Shown piece after piece: positions 8,391 through 17,594 of a stretch of 64,000 nucleotides of DNA. Where the stretch lies: assembly GCF_017676345.1 (NCBI RefSeq), contig NZ_JAFFZM010000014.1, positions 185,316-249,315 of the forward strand. Direction: 5' to 3'. The first letter of the stretch is position 1, and every line of letters begins with the position of its first letter. A program made the translations under genes and the position numbers. This stretch comes from Streptomyces smyrnaeus (GTDB taxonomy: Bacteria; Actinomycetota; Actinomycetes; Streptomycetales; Streptomycetaceae). The notes under the pieces were generated by a model. That model was given only the letters and a program-made list of their open reading frames with translations, searched no databases and was not told the origin of the DNA.

Positions 8391-8414
8391 GAGCCAATTC
8401 CTTTTCATTGGCTC
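8391..8414. promoter_or_regulatory. AT-rich inverted repeat upstream of the UspA gene
   Basis: GAGCCAAT (8391-8398), 8-base spacer, ATTGGCTC (8407-8414). This 8-bp perfect dyad lies in the AT-rich part of the 8234-8530 intergenic stretch, 117 bases before the UspA-type gene. Dimensions fit a dimeric repressor site; the binding protein is unknown. Confidence 0.4.
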
Positions 8415-8530
8415 TGTCGTGCCAGTCCAATCGGCGCCAGACTCTCTTGCGCAGCGGCTCCTCGGGTGGGCCGCGCCGCCGGTGAACAGGCCAATGGACG
8501 GGATCGACGGGCAGGCAGGAGGGGCGAGCG

Positions 8531-9139
8531 GTGGAAGGAACGGACGGTGCCGAGGGGCGGAGGCGGACGACGCCGGGCGGGGAGGGCGAACACGGGGCGC
8601 GGCCCGGCCGGCTGGTCGTCGGCGTGAGCGGGTCGCTCGCCAGTCTGGCGGCCCTGCAGACCGCGGCGCGCGAGGCGCGCAACTGCGGCCGGCCGCTGCT
8701 GGCGGTGCTGGCCTGGCAGCCGCCGGACGGCGAGGCCGGATACATGCTGCGGCCCGACCGGGTATGGGCCGAGAACTGGCGCCGGGAGGCCCGTGCGCGG
8801 CTGGACCGCGCCTTCGACGAGGCGTTCGGCGGTGACCCGCCCGGAGTCGCCGAGGTCGAGCGGCGGCTGGTCCGCGACCGGACCTGGCGGGCCCTCGTCG
8901 CGACGGCGGACCGCCCCGACGACCGCCTGGTGATCGGGGTGCGCGCCACCCGCCGGGGACTTTTCGGGCACGGCGGTACCACGCGCCGGGTCCTGGCGCG
9001 TGCCCGGTGCCCGGTCCTCACCGTCCCGGCTCCCCGCTTCCCGGCGCTCATGCGCACCCGGCTCCGCCACGCGAGCACGGCGGACTTCCTCCCCGAGGGG
9101 ATGGGGCTTCCCAAGGGGCCGGGCCAGGCGCCCGCCTGA
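8531..9139 (+). CDS. UspA-type universal stress protein
   Basis: 202 residues. After a 26-residue Gly/Glu-rich lead the UspA fold starts at RLVVGVSGSLASLAALQTA and ends with the usual RARCPVLTVP strand. The ATP-binding GxxG segment appears altered: VIGVRATRRGLFGHGGTTRRVL keeps a Gly-rich loop before the last strand. GTG at 8531 follows AGGAGG with 7-base spacing. It is a single-domain member with a C-terminal extension of about 35 residues. It probably takes part in the stress response suggested by the neighbouring sigma factor, Hsp18 and DUF2267 genes. Confidence 0.75.
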   Translation: MEGTDGAEGRRRTTPGGEGEHGARPGRLVVGVSGSLASLAALQTAAREARNCGRPLLAVLAWQPPDGEAGYMLRPDRVWAENWRREARARLDRAFDEAFGGDPPGVAEVERRLVRDRTWRALVATADRPDDRLVIGVRATRRGLFGHGGTTRRVLARARCPVLTVPAPRFPALMRTRLRHASTADFLPEGMGLPKGPGQAPA

Positions 9140-9154
9140 GCGGCCGGGCGCCGG

Positions 9155-9718
9155 TCAGACGGGTTGGGGGGCCGGCATCCCGGCCACCTGCCGCACGAGG
9201 GTGGCACAGAAGGCCGGAAGGTCGTCGGGGCCGCGGCTGGTGATGAGGTTCCCGTCGATGACGACCTCCTCCTCGACGACCTCCGCGCCCGCGTTGCGCA
9301 GGTCGCTGCGGATACTGGGCCACGAGGTGAGACGCCGGCCGCGCAGCACGTCCGCCTCCACCAGGGTCCAGGGGCCGTGGCAGATCGCCGCGACGGGTTT
9401 GCGCGCGCGCATGAACTCCCGGGCGAAGGCGATCGCGTCGGGATCGGTCCGCAACTGGTCGGGGTTCATGACGCCGCCCGGCAGCATCAGCGCGTCGTAG
9501 TCGTCGGCGGACGCGTCGGCGACCGTCCTGTCCACGGTGAACGTGCCTGCCGGATCGATGTCCATCTGGCGGGCGTTGATCTCCCCGGTGTGCAGCGAGA
9601 TCACCTCCGTCCGCGCCCCCGCCCCGTGCAACGCGCCGCGCGGCTGCTCCAGTTCGACGCGTTCCACGCCGTCGGTGGCCAGTAGAGCCACCGTTTTGCC
9701 GTGCAGTTCGTCGGTCAT
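9155..9718 (-). CDS. DJ-1/PfpI-family glyoxalase or protein deglycase-like protein
   Basis: 187 residues of the class I glutamine amidotransferase-like DJ-1/PfpI family. The nucleophile elbow AICHGPW places Cys113 next to His114, with LMLPGGVMNPD before it as the family glutamate/glycine loop region. Type-1 amidotransferase-like PfpI proteins of this length are reported as deglycases, glyoxalases or chaperones. ATG at 9718 is preceded by AAGGGAG; the longer open frame upstream lacks a suitable SD. It is convergent with the UspA gene and closes the stress block. Confidence 0.85.
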   Translation of the reverse strand: MTDELHGKTVALLATDGVERVELEQPRGALHGAGARTEVISLHTGEINARQMDIDPAGTFTVDRTVADASADDYDALMLPGGVMNPDQLRTDPDAIAFAREFMRARKPVAAICHGPWTLVEADVLRGRRLTSWPSIRSDLRNAGAEVVEEEVVIDGNLITSRGPDDLPAFCATLVRQVAGMPAPQPV

Positions 9719-9856
9719 GATGCGGCTCCCTTCGGCCGGGCCTCCGCGCTCGGCGCATGGCGGGCGAGGCCTGGCACGGCCCGACCACACCTCCTCCGAA
9801 CAGGGTCCCACTCCTACAAATCGTGTCAAATGGTACGGAGGTCGTCGGCCGGGCCG

Positions 9857-10771
9857 TCAGCGCCCCGCGCGCCGAGAGGCGTCCCCGAGACAGGCGCGCA
9901 GCGCACGGGCGAGGGGTTCGGGCGGCGGCGCGGCGGCGTGTGCGGCCGCACGGCTGCGGCCCTCCCGGCGCGCCCACTCCCACCAGTACGCCAGCACCTG
10001 GTCGTCCAGCCGCTCGGCGGGGACCACCGCCGGCCAGTCCAGCGCCCGCGCCTGCGCGCTCACCTTCGCGCCGCCCGCCACCGGATCGACGGCGATGGCC
10101 GGCACCCCCGCCCGCAGCGCCAGCACCAGACCGTGCAGCCGGTTGGTGACCACCAGATCGACGCGGGCCAGCACGGCGTCCAACTGCTCCGGGGTGCCGC
10201 ACAGCCGCCAGTCGCGGGTGTCCAGCCGCGTCTCCAGCTCCAGCAGCGCACAGTCCCGCGCCCCCAGCCAGGAGGTGACGCGGCGCACCGTCTCCTCGTG
10301 CCGCCGCTGTCCCGCGTACTCGTGCTGCCCCGTGGTGAGCAGCGTCGCGACCACGGGCGGCAGCCCGTCGGCCACCGGGCGGGTGCCCACCGACAGGTCC
10401 GGCGCGGGCTCGCGGGAATGCCCGTCCCGGGCGATCACCTCGTGGAATCCCGTCACCGCCGGTTCCGCGGGGTCGACGACGGAGACGCCCACGGCGACGC
10501 GGTGACAGTGCGCGAAACGCTCGTGCAGCGCGGCGGTCTGCGGGCCGCTGCACGGTCCGCAGACGAACAGCAGCAGGTCGTACTCGTCGGGCCGCACCGT
10601 CTCCAACGACAGCTCCCCGGGCCGGAACCCGGGGCTCCACGCCACGTCGTACCCCACCCCCGCCTCCCGTACGACCTCCTCGGCCCGCCGCAGCGCCAGC
10701 ACGTCCCCCGCCGTGGCCTCCCCCTCGACAAAACTGAACCACCCCGTCAGCAAGGCCCTCCGATACCTCAC
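9857..10771 (-). CDS. polysaccharide pyruvyl transferase family protein
   Basis: 304 residues. The C-terminal half contains VDLVVTNRLHGLVLALRAGVPA, the signature of the polysaccharide pyruvyl transferase (CsaB/WcaK) family, which adds pyruvate ketals from PEP to sugars of cell-surface glycans. GTG at 10771 overlaps the stop of the upstream GT9 gene (GTGA), and no independent SD is obvious, so translation is coupled. It is the last gene of the 11-gene minus-strand glycan operon. Predicted role: terminal decoration of the product with pyruvate, giving negative charge. The acceptor sugar is unknown. Confidence 0.78.
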   Translation of the reverse strand: MRYRRALLTGWFSFVEGEATAGDVLALRRAEEVVREAGVGYDVAWSPGFRPGELSLETVRPDEYDLLLFVCGPCSGPQTAALHERFAHCHRVAVGVSVVDPAEPAVTGFHEVIARDGHSREPAPDLSVGTRPVADGLPPVVATLLTTGQHEYAGQRRHEETVRRVTSWLGARDCALLELETRLDTRDWRLCGTPEQLDAVLARVDLVVTNRLHGLVLALRAGVPAIAVDPVAGGAKVSAQARALDWPAVVPAERLDDQVLAYWWEWARREGRSRAAAHAAAPPPEPLARALRACLGDASRRAGR

Positions 10772-11874
10772 GGACCCGCCCCCGAGGCGCCGGCCGCCAG
10801 CGGGGCCGCCGGGCGGGCTCCATCCGGCGCACCGCACACGGGCAGGGCCGCGCAGGCGTCCAGGACCTCCCCCGGGGCCAGACGCAGCAGCCGGGGGTCC
10901 GGCTCCACGCCGTGCGGGTCCCCGGGCCGTACCCCGTCGCCGGGCAGCGGCCGCCACAGCGGGCGGTGCCGGGGGAGCGCGGGCGGCCCCCACAGGGCGG
11001 GGGAGACGGGGCCGAACAGGACGACCGACGGGGTGGCGAGGGCCGAGGCGAGGTGGGCCACTCCCGTGTCGCCGACGACCACCGCACGCGCCTGGGCCAC
11101 CAGCGCGGCCAACGTGTCGAACGGCAGCCCCGCCGGCGCGCCCGCCACAGCGGCGGCGGACAGCCCGGCGCGCTCGGCGATGCCGTACGCCAGCTCCTGT
11201 TCGCCGGGCCCACAGGTGACCACCACCTGCTGCCCGTCCGCCCGCAACCGGCGTGCGACGGCGGCGAACCGCTCGGGCGGCCACCGCCGCGCCCCGGCGT
11301 CGGCGCCCGGATGCAGCACCACGGCCCCGGGGGCCGGGGAGGCGGTGGCAGGACGCCGCAGCAGCAGATCGTCCGCCTCGGCCCGGATGCCGTACCAGGT
11401 CAGCAGGCGGCACCAGCGCGCGCGTTCGTGCTCGTCGGGCCGCCAGCGGGGCGCCGAGCCGTCCGCGTACGCCAGCAGCCGCCCGGGAGCCGGCCGGGCG
11501 AGCACCGCGCGGCTGGCCGGGCCGTTGCCGTGCAGGTCGACGGCGAGCCGGGGCGGGGCCCACGGCCACGGCACCCGCGCCGGAACCTCGCGGTCGGCCG
11601 CACCGGCGGGCACCAGGACGTCGACGGCATCGACCGCCCGTACCGCGTCGGCCAGCCATCCGGGGGCCGCCAGCACCAACTCGTGGTCCGGGAGCGCACG
11701 GCGCAGCGCACGCAGCGCGGGCACGGTGGTCAGCAGGTCCCCGAGCCCCAGCGCGCGCAGCACCAGGATGCGCGGCCGGTCCGGATTCAGGCCCGCACCC
11801 TCCCGGAGGGCGAGCGGTGCCGGCCGCTCCGGCTGGGTGTGCGCGGTGCCGACCGGCGCCGTGGGCCGCGTCAC
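10768..11874 (-). CDS. glycosyltransferase family 9 (heptosyltransferase-like)
   Basis: 368 residues of the ADP-heptose:LPS heptosyltransferase (GT9) family. It has RILVLRALGLGDLLTTVPALRALRR near residues 35-60, a nucleotide-binding VVLHPGADAGARRWPPERFA segment in the middle, and VVVGDTGVAHLASALATPSVVLFGP in the C-terminal Rossmann domain. The stop of hldE overlaps its GTG at 11874. Since this operon also encodes ADP-heptose synthesis enzymes, transfer of a heptose onto a growing glycan is the likely reaction. Actinobacteria have no LPS, so the acceptor must be different. Confidence 0.85.
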   Translation of the reverse strand: MTRPTAPVGTAHTQPERPAPLALREGAGLNPDRPRILVLRALGLGDLLTTVPALRALRRALPDHELVLAAPGWLADAVRAVDAVDVLVPAGAADREVPARVPWPWAPPRLAVDLHGNGPASRAVLARPAPGRLLAYADGSAPRWRPDEHERARWCRLLTWYGIRAEADDLLLRRPATASPAPGAVVLHPGADAGARRWPPERFAAVARRLRADGQQVVVTCGPGEQELAYGIAERAGLSAAAVAGAPAGLPFDTLAALVAQARAVVVGDTGVAHLASALATPSVVLFGPVSPALWGPPALPRHRPLWRPLPGDGVRPGDPHGVEPDPRLLRLAPGEVLDACAALPVCGAPDGARPAAPLAAGASGAGP

Positions 11875-13337
11875 GACGACTGCTCCAGGCCGGAGGGCCG
11901 GGCCGCGCCGTGGTGCCCGGCGGCGCGGCGGGCCAGTGCGGTGGTCGAGCGGCCGTCCAGGTAGGGGAGGAGCAGTACGCGACCGCCCCACTCCTCCAGC
12001 GTGGAGGCCTCCGGCAGCCGTTCCGTGCCGTAGTCGCCGCCCTTGACCCACACATGGGGGCGCAGTTCCCGCAGCAGGCGTTCGGGGGTGTTCTCGTCGA
12101 AGACGGCGATGGCGTCGACACAGTCGAGCCCGGCCAGCACCGAGATCCGGTCGGCCTCCGGGGTGATCGGCCGGCCCTCGCCCTTGAGCCTGCGCACGGA
12201 CACATCGGAGTTGAGGCAGACGATGAGGCAGTCGCCGGTGCGGCGCGCGTTCTGCAGCATCCCCACGTGCCCGGCGTGCAGCAGGTCGAAGCAGCCGCCG
12301 GTGGCCACCACGGTGCCGCCGCGGGCCCGTACGGAGGCGGCCAGGGCGCGCGCGTCGTCCGTCTTGGTCACCGGAGGGGCCGACGGGGCGGCGGGCACAC
12401 CGCCCCACAGCGCCGGATTGCGCACCCCGCCCGCGGCCACGAACGCGCCGGACTGGCGCACCGCCTCATGGGTGGCCTCCTCCGGCAGGGCGCCGTCGGC
12501 CAGCGCCCGGGCGGCCGTCGCCGCGAAGCAGTCACCCGCGCCGCAGGGGTCGCCGTCGACCTCCTGGAGCGGGGGGAAGTACAGCGGCGCCTCGTCCCCG
12601 GGCCGGGCCAGCACAGCGCCGCGCCTGCCCAGCGTCACCGCGACGGCCGCGCTGCGCCACTCCGAGGCGAGGACCGCGCCGCGCCACCCGTGCCCGTGCA
12701 GCCCGTCGCCGTTCGCGTCCGGATGGTCCCCGGAGCACAGCGCCATGGCCTCGCCCGCGTTCGGCGTCACCAGCCGGGCACCCGGCACGGGCGGCTCACC
12801 GCGCGGGTGGGGGTCCCACACCACCTGGGTGTGTCCGGCCAGTACGGCGAGTTCGGCGCGCAGCCGGGCGGCGACCCCGCGCCCGTAGTCGGAGACCAGC
12901 ACCGTGTGCGCCCCCGCGAGCGCCGCCCGCACCTCGTCGGTCACCGGCCCCACGGTGCCGCCGCCGCGGTCCACCCGCAGCAGCGGTCGCCCGTCGGCGC
13001 ACAGCCGGGTCTTGACGGGCACACTGCCGCGCAGCGGCAGCTCCAGCAGCCGCACCCGGGGGGTGAGCAGATCGCGTACCGTCTGGTCGGACCGGCTCTG
13101 GCCGAGCGCCGTGACGAGCACGATCTCCGGGCCCGCCTCCGATCCCCCGGCCGCCGCGTCCGGCGGGAAGGCCCCGGCCAGCGTCGCGGCGAGCCCGGCC
13201 CCGCCGGGCCGGTTGTGTTCCTCGGCCACGTCCAGCACCGGCGCGGGAGCGTCCGGTGCCAGCCGGTGGGCCTGGCCCTCGACGTCGGTGTCCAGCAGCG
13301 TGTCGCCGACGACGACGAGCGGGCGGTTGCGTGGCAT
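11871..13337 (-). CDS. hldE: bifunctional heptose-7-phosphate kinase/heptose-1-phosphate adenylyltransferase
   Basis: 488 residues with two domains in HldE (RfaE) order. The N-terminal ribokinase-type kinase covers about 1-320, starting VVVGDTLLDTDVEG and ending with the GAGDCFAATAARAL catalytic motif. The C-terminal nucleotidyltransferase covers about 345-480, with GGCFDLLHAGHVGMLQNAR (HxGH motif). It phosphorylates D-glycero-D-manno-heptose 7-phosphate at C1 and, after GmhB action, forms ADP-heptose. ATG at 13337 follows AAGGAAG. It lies 42 bases downstream of gmhA. Both active-site motifs are intact, so it should be functional. Confidence 0.92.
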   Translation of the reverse strand: MPRNRPLVVVGDTLLDTDVEGQAHRLAPDAPAPVLDVAEEHNRPGGAGLAATLAGAFPPDAAAGGSEAGPEIVLVTALGQSRSDQTVRDLLTPRVRLLELPLRGSVPVKTRLCADGRPLLRVDRGGGTVGPVTDEVRAALAGAHTVLVSDYGRGVAARLRAELAVLAGHTQVVWDPHPRGEPPVPGARLVTPNAGEAMALCSGDHPDANGDGLHGHGWRGAVLASEWRSAAVAVTLGRRGAVLARPGDEAPLYFPPLQEVDGDPCGAGDCFAATAARALADGALPEEATHEAVRQSGAFVAAGGVRNPALWGGVPAAPSAPPVTKTDDARALAASVRARGGTVVATGGCFDLLHAGHVGMLQNARRTGDCLIVCLNSDVSVRRLKGEGRPITPEADRISVLAGLDCVDAIAVFDENTPERLLRELRPHVWVKGGDYGTERLPEASTLEEWGGRVLLLPYLDGRSTTALARRAAGHHGAARPSGLEQSS

Positions 13338-13379
13338 GACGGCTTCCTTCGTCCTACGGGAAGGGGCTTGGGGCACGGT

Positions 13380-14042
13380 TCACAGTCGGGGCGGCCCACC
13401 GCCTTCCGCCGCCCCCAGCGGCGCTTCGACCGCGGGCAGCGGCGCGGTGGCCGACAGCAGGTCCTCGGCCGGTTCCTGCGCCGCGTCGAACGCCTCGCAC
13501 AGCAGGTGCACGGCCACCAGGTGCACCTCCTGGACGGTCGCGGTGGTGTCCGCCGCCACGCACAGTGCCGCGTCGGCCGCCGCCGCCAGCGGGTTGGGCG
13601 CGGGCCCGGTCAGCGCCCACACCCGCACTCCTGCCTCGCGGCCCGCCAGCGCGGCGTTGACCAGGTTCTCGCTGCGCCCCGAGGTGGACAGCAGCAGCAG
13701 GACGTCTCCGCGGCGGCCGTGTGCCGCGACCTGACGGGCGTACAGGTCGGCGAAGCCGTAGTCGTTGCCGATGGCCGTCACGGCGGAGGTGTCGGCGTGC
13801 AGGGCGATGGCGGAGTACGGCCGGCGCTCGCCCTGGTAGCGGCCGACGAGCTCGGCGGTCAGATGCTGGGCCTGTGCCGCGCTGCCGCCGTTGCCCGCGG
13901 CCAGCAGCCGGCCACCGGCGCGCAGCGCCTCGGCCAGCCGCTCCCCCCAGGCGGTCACCTGGGCCGTGTGCTGTCGACGGAAGGCGGCCACGGCCTGTTC
14001 GAGTGCCTGGCAGTGTGCGTGTGCGGGGTCGGCAGGAAGCAT
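13380..14042 (-). CDS. gmhA: sedoheptulose-7-phosphate isomerase (SIS domain)
   Basis: 220 residues; one SIS domain with LAAGNGGSAAQAQHLTAELVGRY at the N-terminal active site, DVLLLLSTSGRSENLVNAA in the centre and TVQEVHLVAVHLLCEAFD near the end (the Gln/His region used by GmhA). It converts sedoheptulose 7-phosphate to D-glycero-D-manno-heptose 7-phosphate, the first step of ADP-heptose synthesis. ATG at 14042 has only a weak AGG upstream. A tail of about 35 Ala/Pro/Gly residues extends beyond the usual length. It is in the same operon as HldE and GmhB, so the route from sedoheptulose 7-phosphate to ADP-heptose is all at this locus. Confidence 0.9.
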   Translation of the reverse strand: MLPADPAHAHCQALEQAVAAFRRQHTAQVTAWGERLAEALRAGGRLLAAGNGGSAAQAQHLTAELVGRYQGERRPYSAIALHADTSAVTAIGNDYGFADLYARQVAAHGRRGDVLLLLSTSGRSENLVNAALAGREAGVRVWALTGPAPNPLAAAADAALCVAADTTATVQEVHLVAVHLLCEAFDAAQEPAEDLLSATAPLPAVEAPLGAAEGGGPPRL

Positions 14043-14194
14043 GTCGGCGGCCTGACGGCCGGGACCGGCCGGCGGCCTCCCTCCTTCGCGCTACGGGTCG
14101 GTGCTACGGGGGCCACTGCTGTGGGGAGCGGGCGGGGAAGAGACGGAAGACGAGAACGGGCGGCCCGGGGCCGTCCGGGGCGGGCCGAGCTGCC

Positions 14195-15499
14195 TCAGTG
14201 GGCGGCCGGGGTCATGGGTACGGCTGCCGGCTGCGCGGCGGCCCGTGTCGCGCGTGCGTCCAGCACCCGCCGGTAGACCTCCTCCGTCTGCGCCACCACC
14301 CGCGCCCAGCTGTACCGGGACAGCACCCGCCGTCGCCCGGCGGCGCCGTACGCCCGGCCCCTGGCGGGCATCGCCAGCAGCGTCCGCACCGCGTGCGCCA
14401 GCGCCTCCGGGTCGCGGGGCGGCACCAGCAGCCCGGTGCCGCGGTGCGCGACGGTGTCGCACTGGCCCCCGACCGCGGTGGCCACCACGGGCGTCCCGCA
14501 ACTCATGGCCTCCAGCGGGACGATGCCGAACGGCTCGTAGTCGGCCGGGCACAGCACGGCGTCCGCCGCGCGCATCAGCTTCGGCACCTCCTCCCGGTCC
14601 AGCCCGCCGGTCAGATGCACCCGGTCGGCGACGCCCAGCTCGCGGGCCAGCTCGCGCAGCCGCACCGCCTCCGGGTCGCGGTCCAGCTCCGCGCCCTTCG
14701 GGCCGCCCGCGACGACCAGTTCGGCCTCGGGTATCCGGCTGAGCGCCGCGATGGAGAGCGCGGCGCCCTTGCGCGGCACCAGCCGGCCGATGTGCGCCAG
14801 CAGCGGGCGGTGGGTGGGGCGTCGCCACTGCGGGCCGGTGGGGGTGAACACGTCCGGGTCGACACCGCAGGGGACGATGGAGACGTGGCCGGCGCCCACC
14901 CGCATCGCGGTCAGCTCCGCCACCTCGTCCCGGCAGGTGGCGATGATCCGGTCGCAGGAGGTGCCGACCGCCGTCTCGCAGGGGATGCGTTCGCCGGGGC
15001 TGGTGTCGGCGTCGCCCTGGTGCCGCTTCTTGACGGTGCCCAGCGCGTGGTAGGTGTGCAGGAACGGCAGGCCGCCCACCAGTCCGTCCTGGGTGGCCTG
15101 CAGGGTGGCGAGCCCCGACATCCAGAAGTGGGAGTGCACCAGGTCGGGCCGCTCGGCGGCCCAACGGGACGACAGGAAGGCGCCGAACAGCCCCATGTAG
15201 GGCAGCAGTTCGTCCTTCGGTACGGGGCGGGGCGGACCCGCGGGCACATGGTGGACGTCCACGCCGTGCCGCATCGGCAGCCGCTCGGGCAGGTCGGGGG
15301 AGTCCCGGCGGGTGTAGACGGTCACCCGGTGCCCCTGTTCGGCCAGGGTCTCGGCGAGCCGCGCCACATGGACGTTCTGGCCGCCCGCGTCGGCGCCGCC
15401 CAGTGCCGCCAGCGGACTGGCGTGCTCCGAGACGAGCGCGATGCGCAGCGGCTCCTTCCTCCGGGCCGTCCGGGCCGCCTGGGCTGTCCGGTCCGTCAT
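14195..15499 (-). CDS. glycosyltransferase family 4
   Basis: 434 residues with a GT-B fold. The N-terminal half has RIALVSEHASPLAALGGADAGGQNVHV, resembling sucrose synthase and MshA-type GT4 enzymes. The C-terminal donor domain has HIGRLVPRKG and CPADYEPFGIVPLEAMSCGTPVVAT (EX7E motif). ATG at 15499 shares one base with the upstream stop (TGATG), so translation is coupled. A 150-base gap separates it from gmhA downstream, the largest break in the operon. The donor is likely a nucleotide sugar; whether UDP-, GDP- or ADP-linked cannot be told. Confidence 0.88.
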   Translation of the reverse strand: MTDRTAQAARTARRKEPLRIALVSEHASPLAALGGADAGGQNVHVARLAETLAEQGHRVTVYTRRDSPDLPERLPMRHGVDVHHVPAGPPRPVPKDELLPYMGLFGAFLSSRWAAERPDLVHSHFWMSGLATLQATQDGLVGGLPFLHTYHALGTVKKRHQGDADTSPGERIPCETAVGTSCDRIIATCRDEVAELTAMRVGAGHVSIVPCGVDPDVFTPTGPQWRRPTHRPLLAHIGRLVPRKGAALSIAALSRIPEAELVVAGGPKGAELDRDPEAVRLRELARELGVADRVHLTGGLDREEVPKLMRAADAVLCPADYEPFGIVPLEAMSCGTPVVATAVGGQCDTVAHRGTGLLVPPRDPEALAHAVRTLLAMPARGRAYGAAGRRRVLSRYSWARVVAQTEEVYRRVLDARATRAAAQPAAVPMTPAAH

Positions 15500-16464
15500 C
15501 AGCGGGTCACCTCCTCGAGAAGCTGCTCCCAGCGGTGCAGGAACTGTTTGAGCCCGTACCGGTTCAGCGCGGCGCGCCGGGCGCGTTCGCCGTCCTCGGC
15601 CGCGGCCTGCGGCTCGTTGAGGTACCGGCGTGCCGCCTCTGCCAGCACCTCGGGGCGGGTGGAGAGCGTGCCGGTGCCCTCCGGCACCGCCTCGACCGCC
15701 TCGGTGGTGGCCAGCGCGACCACGGGCATGCCCAGGTGCATGGCCTCCAGCAGTGACAGGCCCAGCGACGTCCACCGCACCGGGTGCAGATAGAAGCGCC
15801 GCCGCGCCATCGCGGAGTGCAACTGCTCCTGGGGGAGGTCCTGGGCGCGGCAGCGCTCGGGCGGCAGCCCCAGGTGTGCGTCGAGCCCGGCGGTCCGCAT
15901 GCCGAAGACGTCCAGCGGCGCCGCCTCGCTCAGCGCGGGCAGCAGATCGGTGCCGACGTACCGGCCGCGCCGTACGGGGTCGTTGACGACGACTGCCGCG
16001 CGGCCCAGCTCACCGGTCCACCGGTGGCCGGGGTCGACGATGCCGTGCTCGATGACGGTGGTGCGCGTCGTGCCGTTGTCCCAGAAGAGCCGGTTGAAGT
16101 GGGTGACGTGCACCAGCGTGAGGTCGTCCCGGTCGGCGTACGGGTGGCGGGTGTCGGGCACCGCACCGTCGGGTGCGTTGTGCTCCAGATAGACGGCCGG
16201 GACGTCGCGGCCGGGACGGCGTCCGCCCAGCCAGCGCTCGGCCAGCTCCTCCTCGTGCGGGCGCTGCAGCACGACGACGTTCACGTCCAGTTCGGCCAGC
16301 TCCTGCGGGCCGACCTCGCGCACGGACTCCGGCCAGGCGAAGGTCTCGGCCCGGCCCAGCCCGTCGGGGCCCCGGTCGGGCAGCACGGGCACCAGATAGG
16401 TGTGCGGTCCCTGGACGAACGCCGTCGTCCAGGAGCCGTGCACGTGCCACAGCAGAATCCTCAT
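15499..16464 (-). CDS. glycosyltransferase (GT-B, family 1/4-like)
   Basis: 321 residues beginning MRILLWHVHGSWTTAFVQG. The C-terminal half has SLGLSLLEAMHLGMPVVALATTEA, a GT4-like donor-binding motif, preceded by a YLEHNAPDG/VHVTHFN segment. The protein is shorter than typical GT4 enzymes (about 380) and its N-terminal domain is compact. ATG at 16464 overlaps the stop of the GT9 gene by 4 bases. It belongs to the heptose-glycan operon. The specificity is unknown. Confidence 0.75.
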   Translation of the reverse strand: MRILLWHVHGSWTTAFVQGPHTYLVPVLPDRGPDGLGRAETFAWPESVREVGPQELAELDVNVVVLQRPHEEELAERWLGGRRPGRDVPAVYLEHNAPDGAVPDTRHPYADRDDLTLVHVTHFNRLFWDNGTTRTTVIEHGIVDPGHRWTGELGRAAVVVNDPVRRGRYVGTDLLPALSEAAPLDVFGMRTAGLDAHLGLPPERCRAQDLPQEQLHSAMARRRFYLHPVRWTSLGLSLLEAMHLGMPVVALATTEAVEAVPEGTGTLSTRPEVLAEAARRYLNEPQAAAEDGERARRAALNRYGLKQFLHRWEQLLEEVTR

Positions 16465-17594
16465 GCGCAGGCCTCCTCGGCCGTCCGGTCCGTGGGGTGT
16501 GTGTTGCGGGCCGGGTGCGGGGCCCGCGTGGGCGAGGCGGGCGGCAGCCGGTCGAGCGCCGCCAGCACCTGGGCGTCGTCCACCGCGTCCAGACACGGGT
16601 GGCCCGGCACCGGGCAGGTCACCTCGCGGGTGCCGGCACACGGCGCGCTCTGGTCGCCCAGCAGCACGTGCGGCACCCCGAACGGCGCCCAGCGGTCGGC
16701 CGGTACGACGGGGGAGAACAGACAGACCACCGGGGTGCCCACGGCAGCCGCCAGATGGGAGGGGCCGGTGTTGCCGACGACTGCCGCGCGGGCACCGGCC
16801 AGCACGCCCGCCAGCTCGTGCAGCCCGGTGCGGCCGCCCAGGTCGAGCGCGTGTTCCCCGGCGACGGCGGCCGTCAGCTCCTTCTCCGAGGTGCCGCCGG
16901 TGACCACCACCCGGTGCCCGGCGTCGGCGAGCGCCGCCACCGCGCGCCTCGCCCGCTCCCGGCTCCAGGCCCGGGCCGGTGCCGAGGCGCCGGGGTGGAC
17001 GACGACGTAAGGGTCGGTCCCGGTCAACGGGCCGGTGTCCGGCGGGGGGTGGATCGTCAGACCCCCGTGGTCGCCCTCCGGCAGCGCGAACCCGGCGGCG
17101 GCCGCCAGGTCCATGGCCGCCTCCGCCTCGTGCCGTCCGGCCGCCCTGCGGTGCCGCAGTTCGAGCAGCGAGCCGGGGTAGTCCTCGCTGTCCGCGCCGA
17201 CCCACTCCACCCCGGCCAGCTTCAGCAGCAGTGCGATGGGCAGCGGGCTCTGGTGGTAGGAGGTGAGGACCAGAGCACGGTCGAAGCGCCGCCGGGCGAG
17301 GGCTTCGACCAGCGCGGCGGTCTCGGCGCGGTCCACGGCGGCGGGCCGGCGGCCCACCCAGGGCGCGTCGAACGTGAGCACCTCGTCCACTCCCGGCAGC
17401 AGCCGCGCCGCGCCCTCACCGAGCGGGCCCGCCAGCAGCGTCACCCGCCGTGAACCGGCGGCCGCCATCCGCACGGCGGGCCCGGCCAGCAGTACGTCAC
17501 CGACGCTGTCGAGCCGTACCACGAGGGTGTGGGGGTCAGCGGCCCCGGATTCCGTGCGCGGATCGGTGTGCGGGCCGGTGTGCGGGTGGGTCAT
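16461..17594 (-). CDS. glycosyltransferase family 9 (second heptosyltransferase-like)
   Basis: 377 residues; a second GT9 family member. Motifs: LVVRLDSVGDVLLAGPAVRM at about 24-43, VVVHPGASAPARAWSRERARR in the middle, and AVVGNTGPSHLAAAVGTPVVCLFSPVVP in the donor domain. Its C-terminus has a short Cys-containing region (PCAGTREVTCPVPGHPCLD), also seen in GT9 proteins of actinomycetes and in heptosyltransferases. ATG at 17594 overlaps the upstream HAD gene's stop. Two distinct GT9 enzymes in the operon suggest at least two heptose residues, or a heptose and another ADP-sugar, in the product. Confidence 0.87.
   Translation of the reverse strand: MTHPHTGPHTDPRTESGAADPHTLVVRLDSVGDVLLAGPAVRMAAAGSRRVTLLAGPLGEGAARLLPGVDEVLTFDAPWVGRRPAAVDRAETAALVEALARRRFDRALVLTSYHQSPLPIALLLKLAGVEWVGADSEDYPGSLLELRHRRAAGRHEAEAAMDLAAAAGFALPEGDHGGLTIHPPPDTGPLTGTDPYVVVHPGASAPARAWSRERARRAVAALADAGHRVVVTGGTSEKELTAAVAGEHALDLGGRTGLHELAGVLAGARAAVVGNTGPSHLAAAVGTPVVCLFSPVVPADRWAPFGVPHVLLGDQSAPCAGTREVTCPVPGHPCLDAVDDAQVLAALDRLPPASPTRAPHPARNTHPTDRTAEEACA

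Noticed and set aside
11253..14276. 1007-codon plus-strand open frame
   Set aside because: Antisense to hldE, gmhA and a GT9 gene, all of which have clear motifs on the minus strand.
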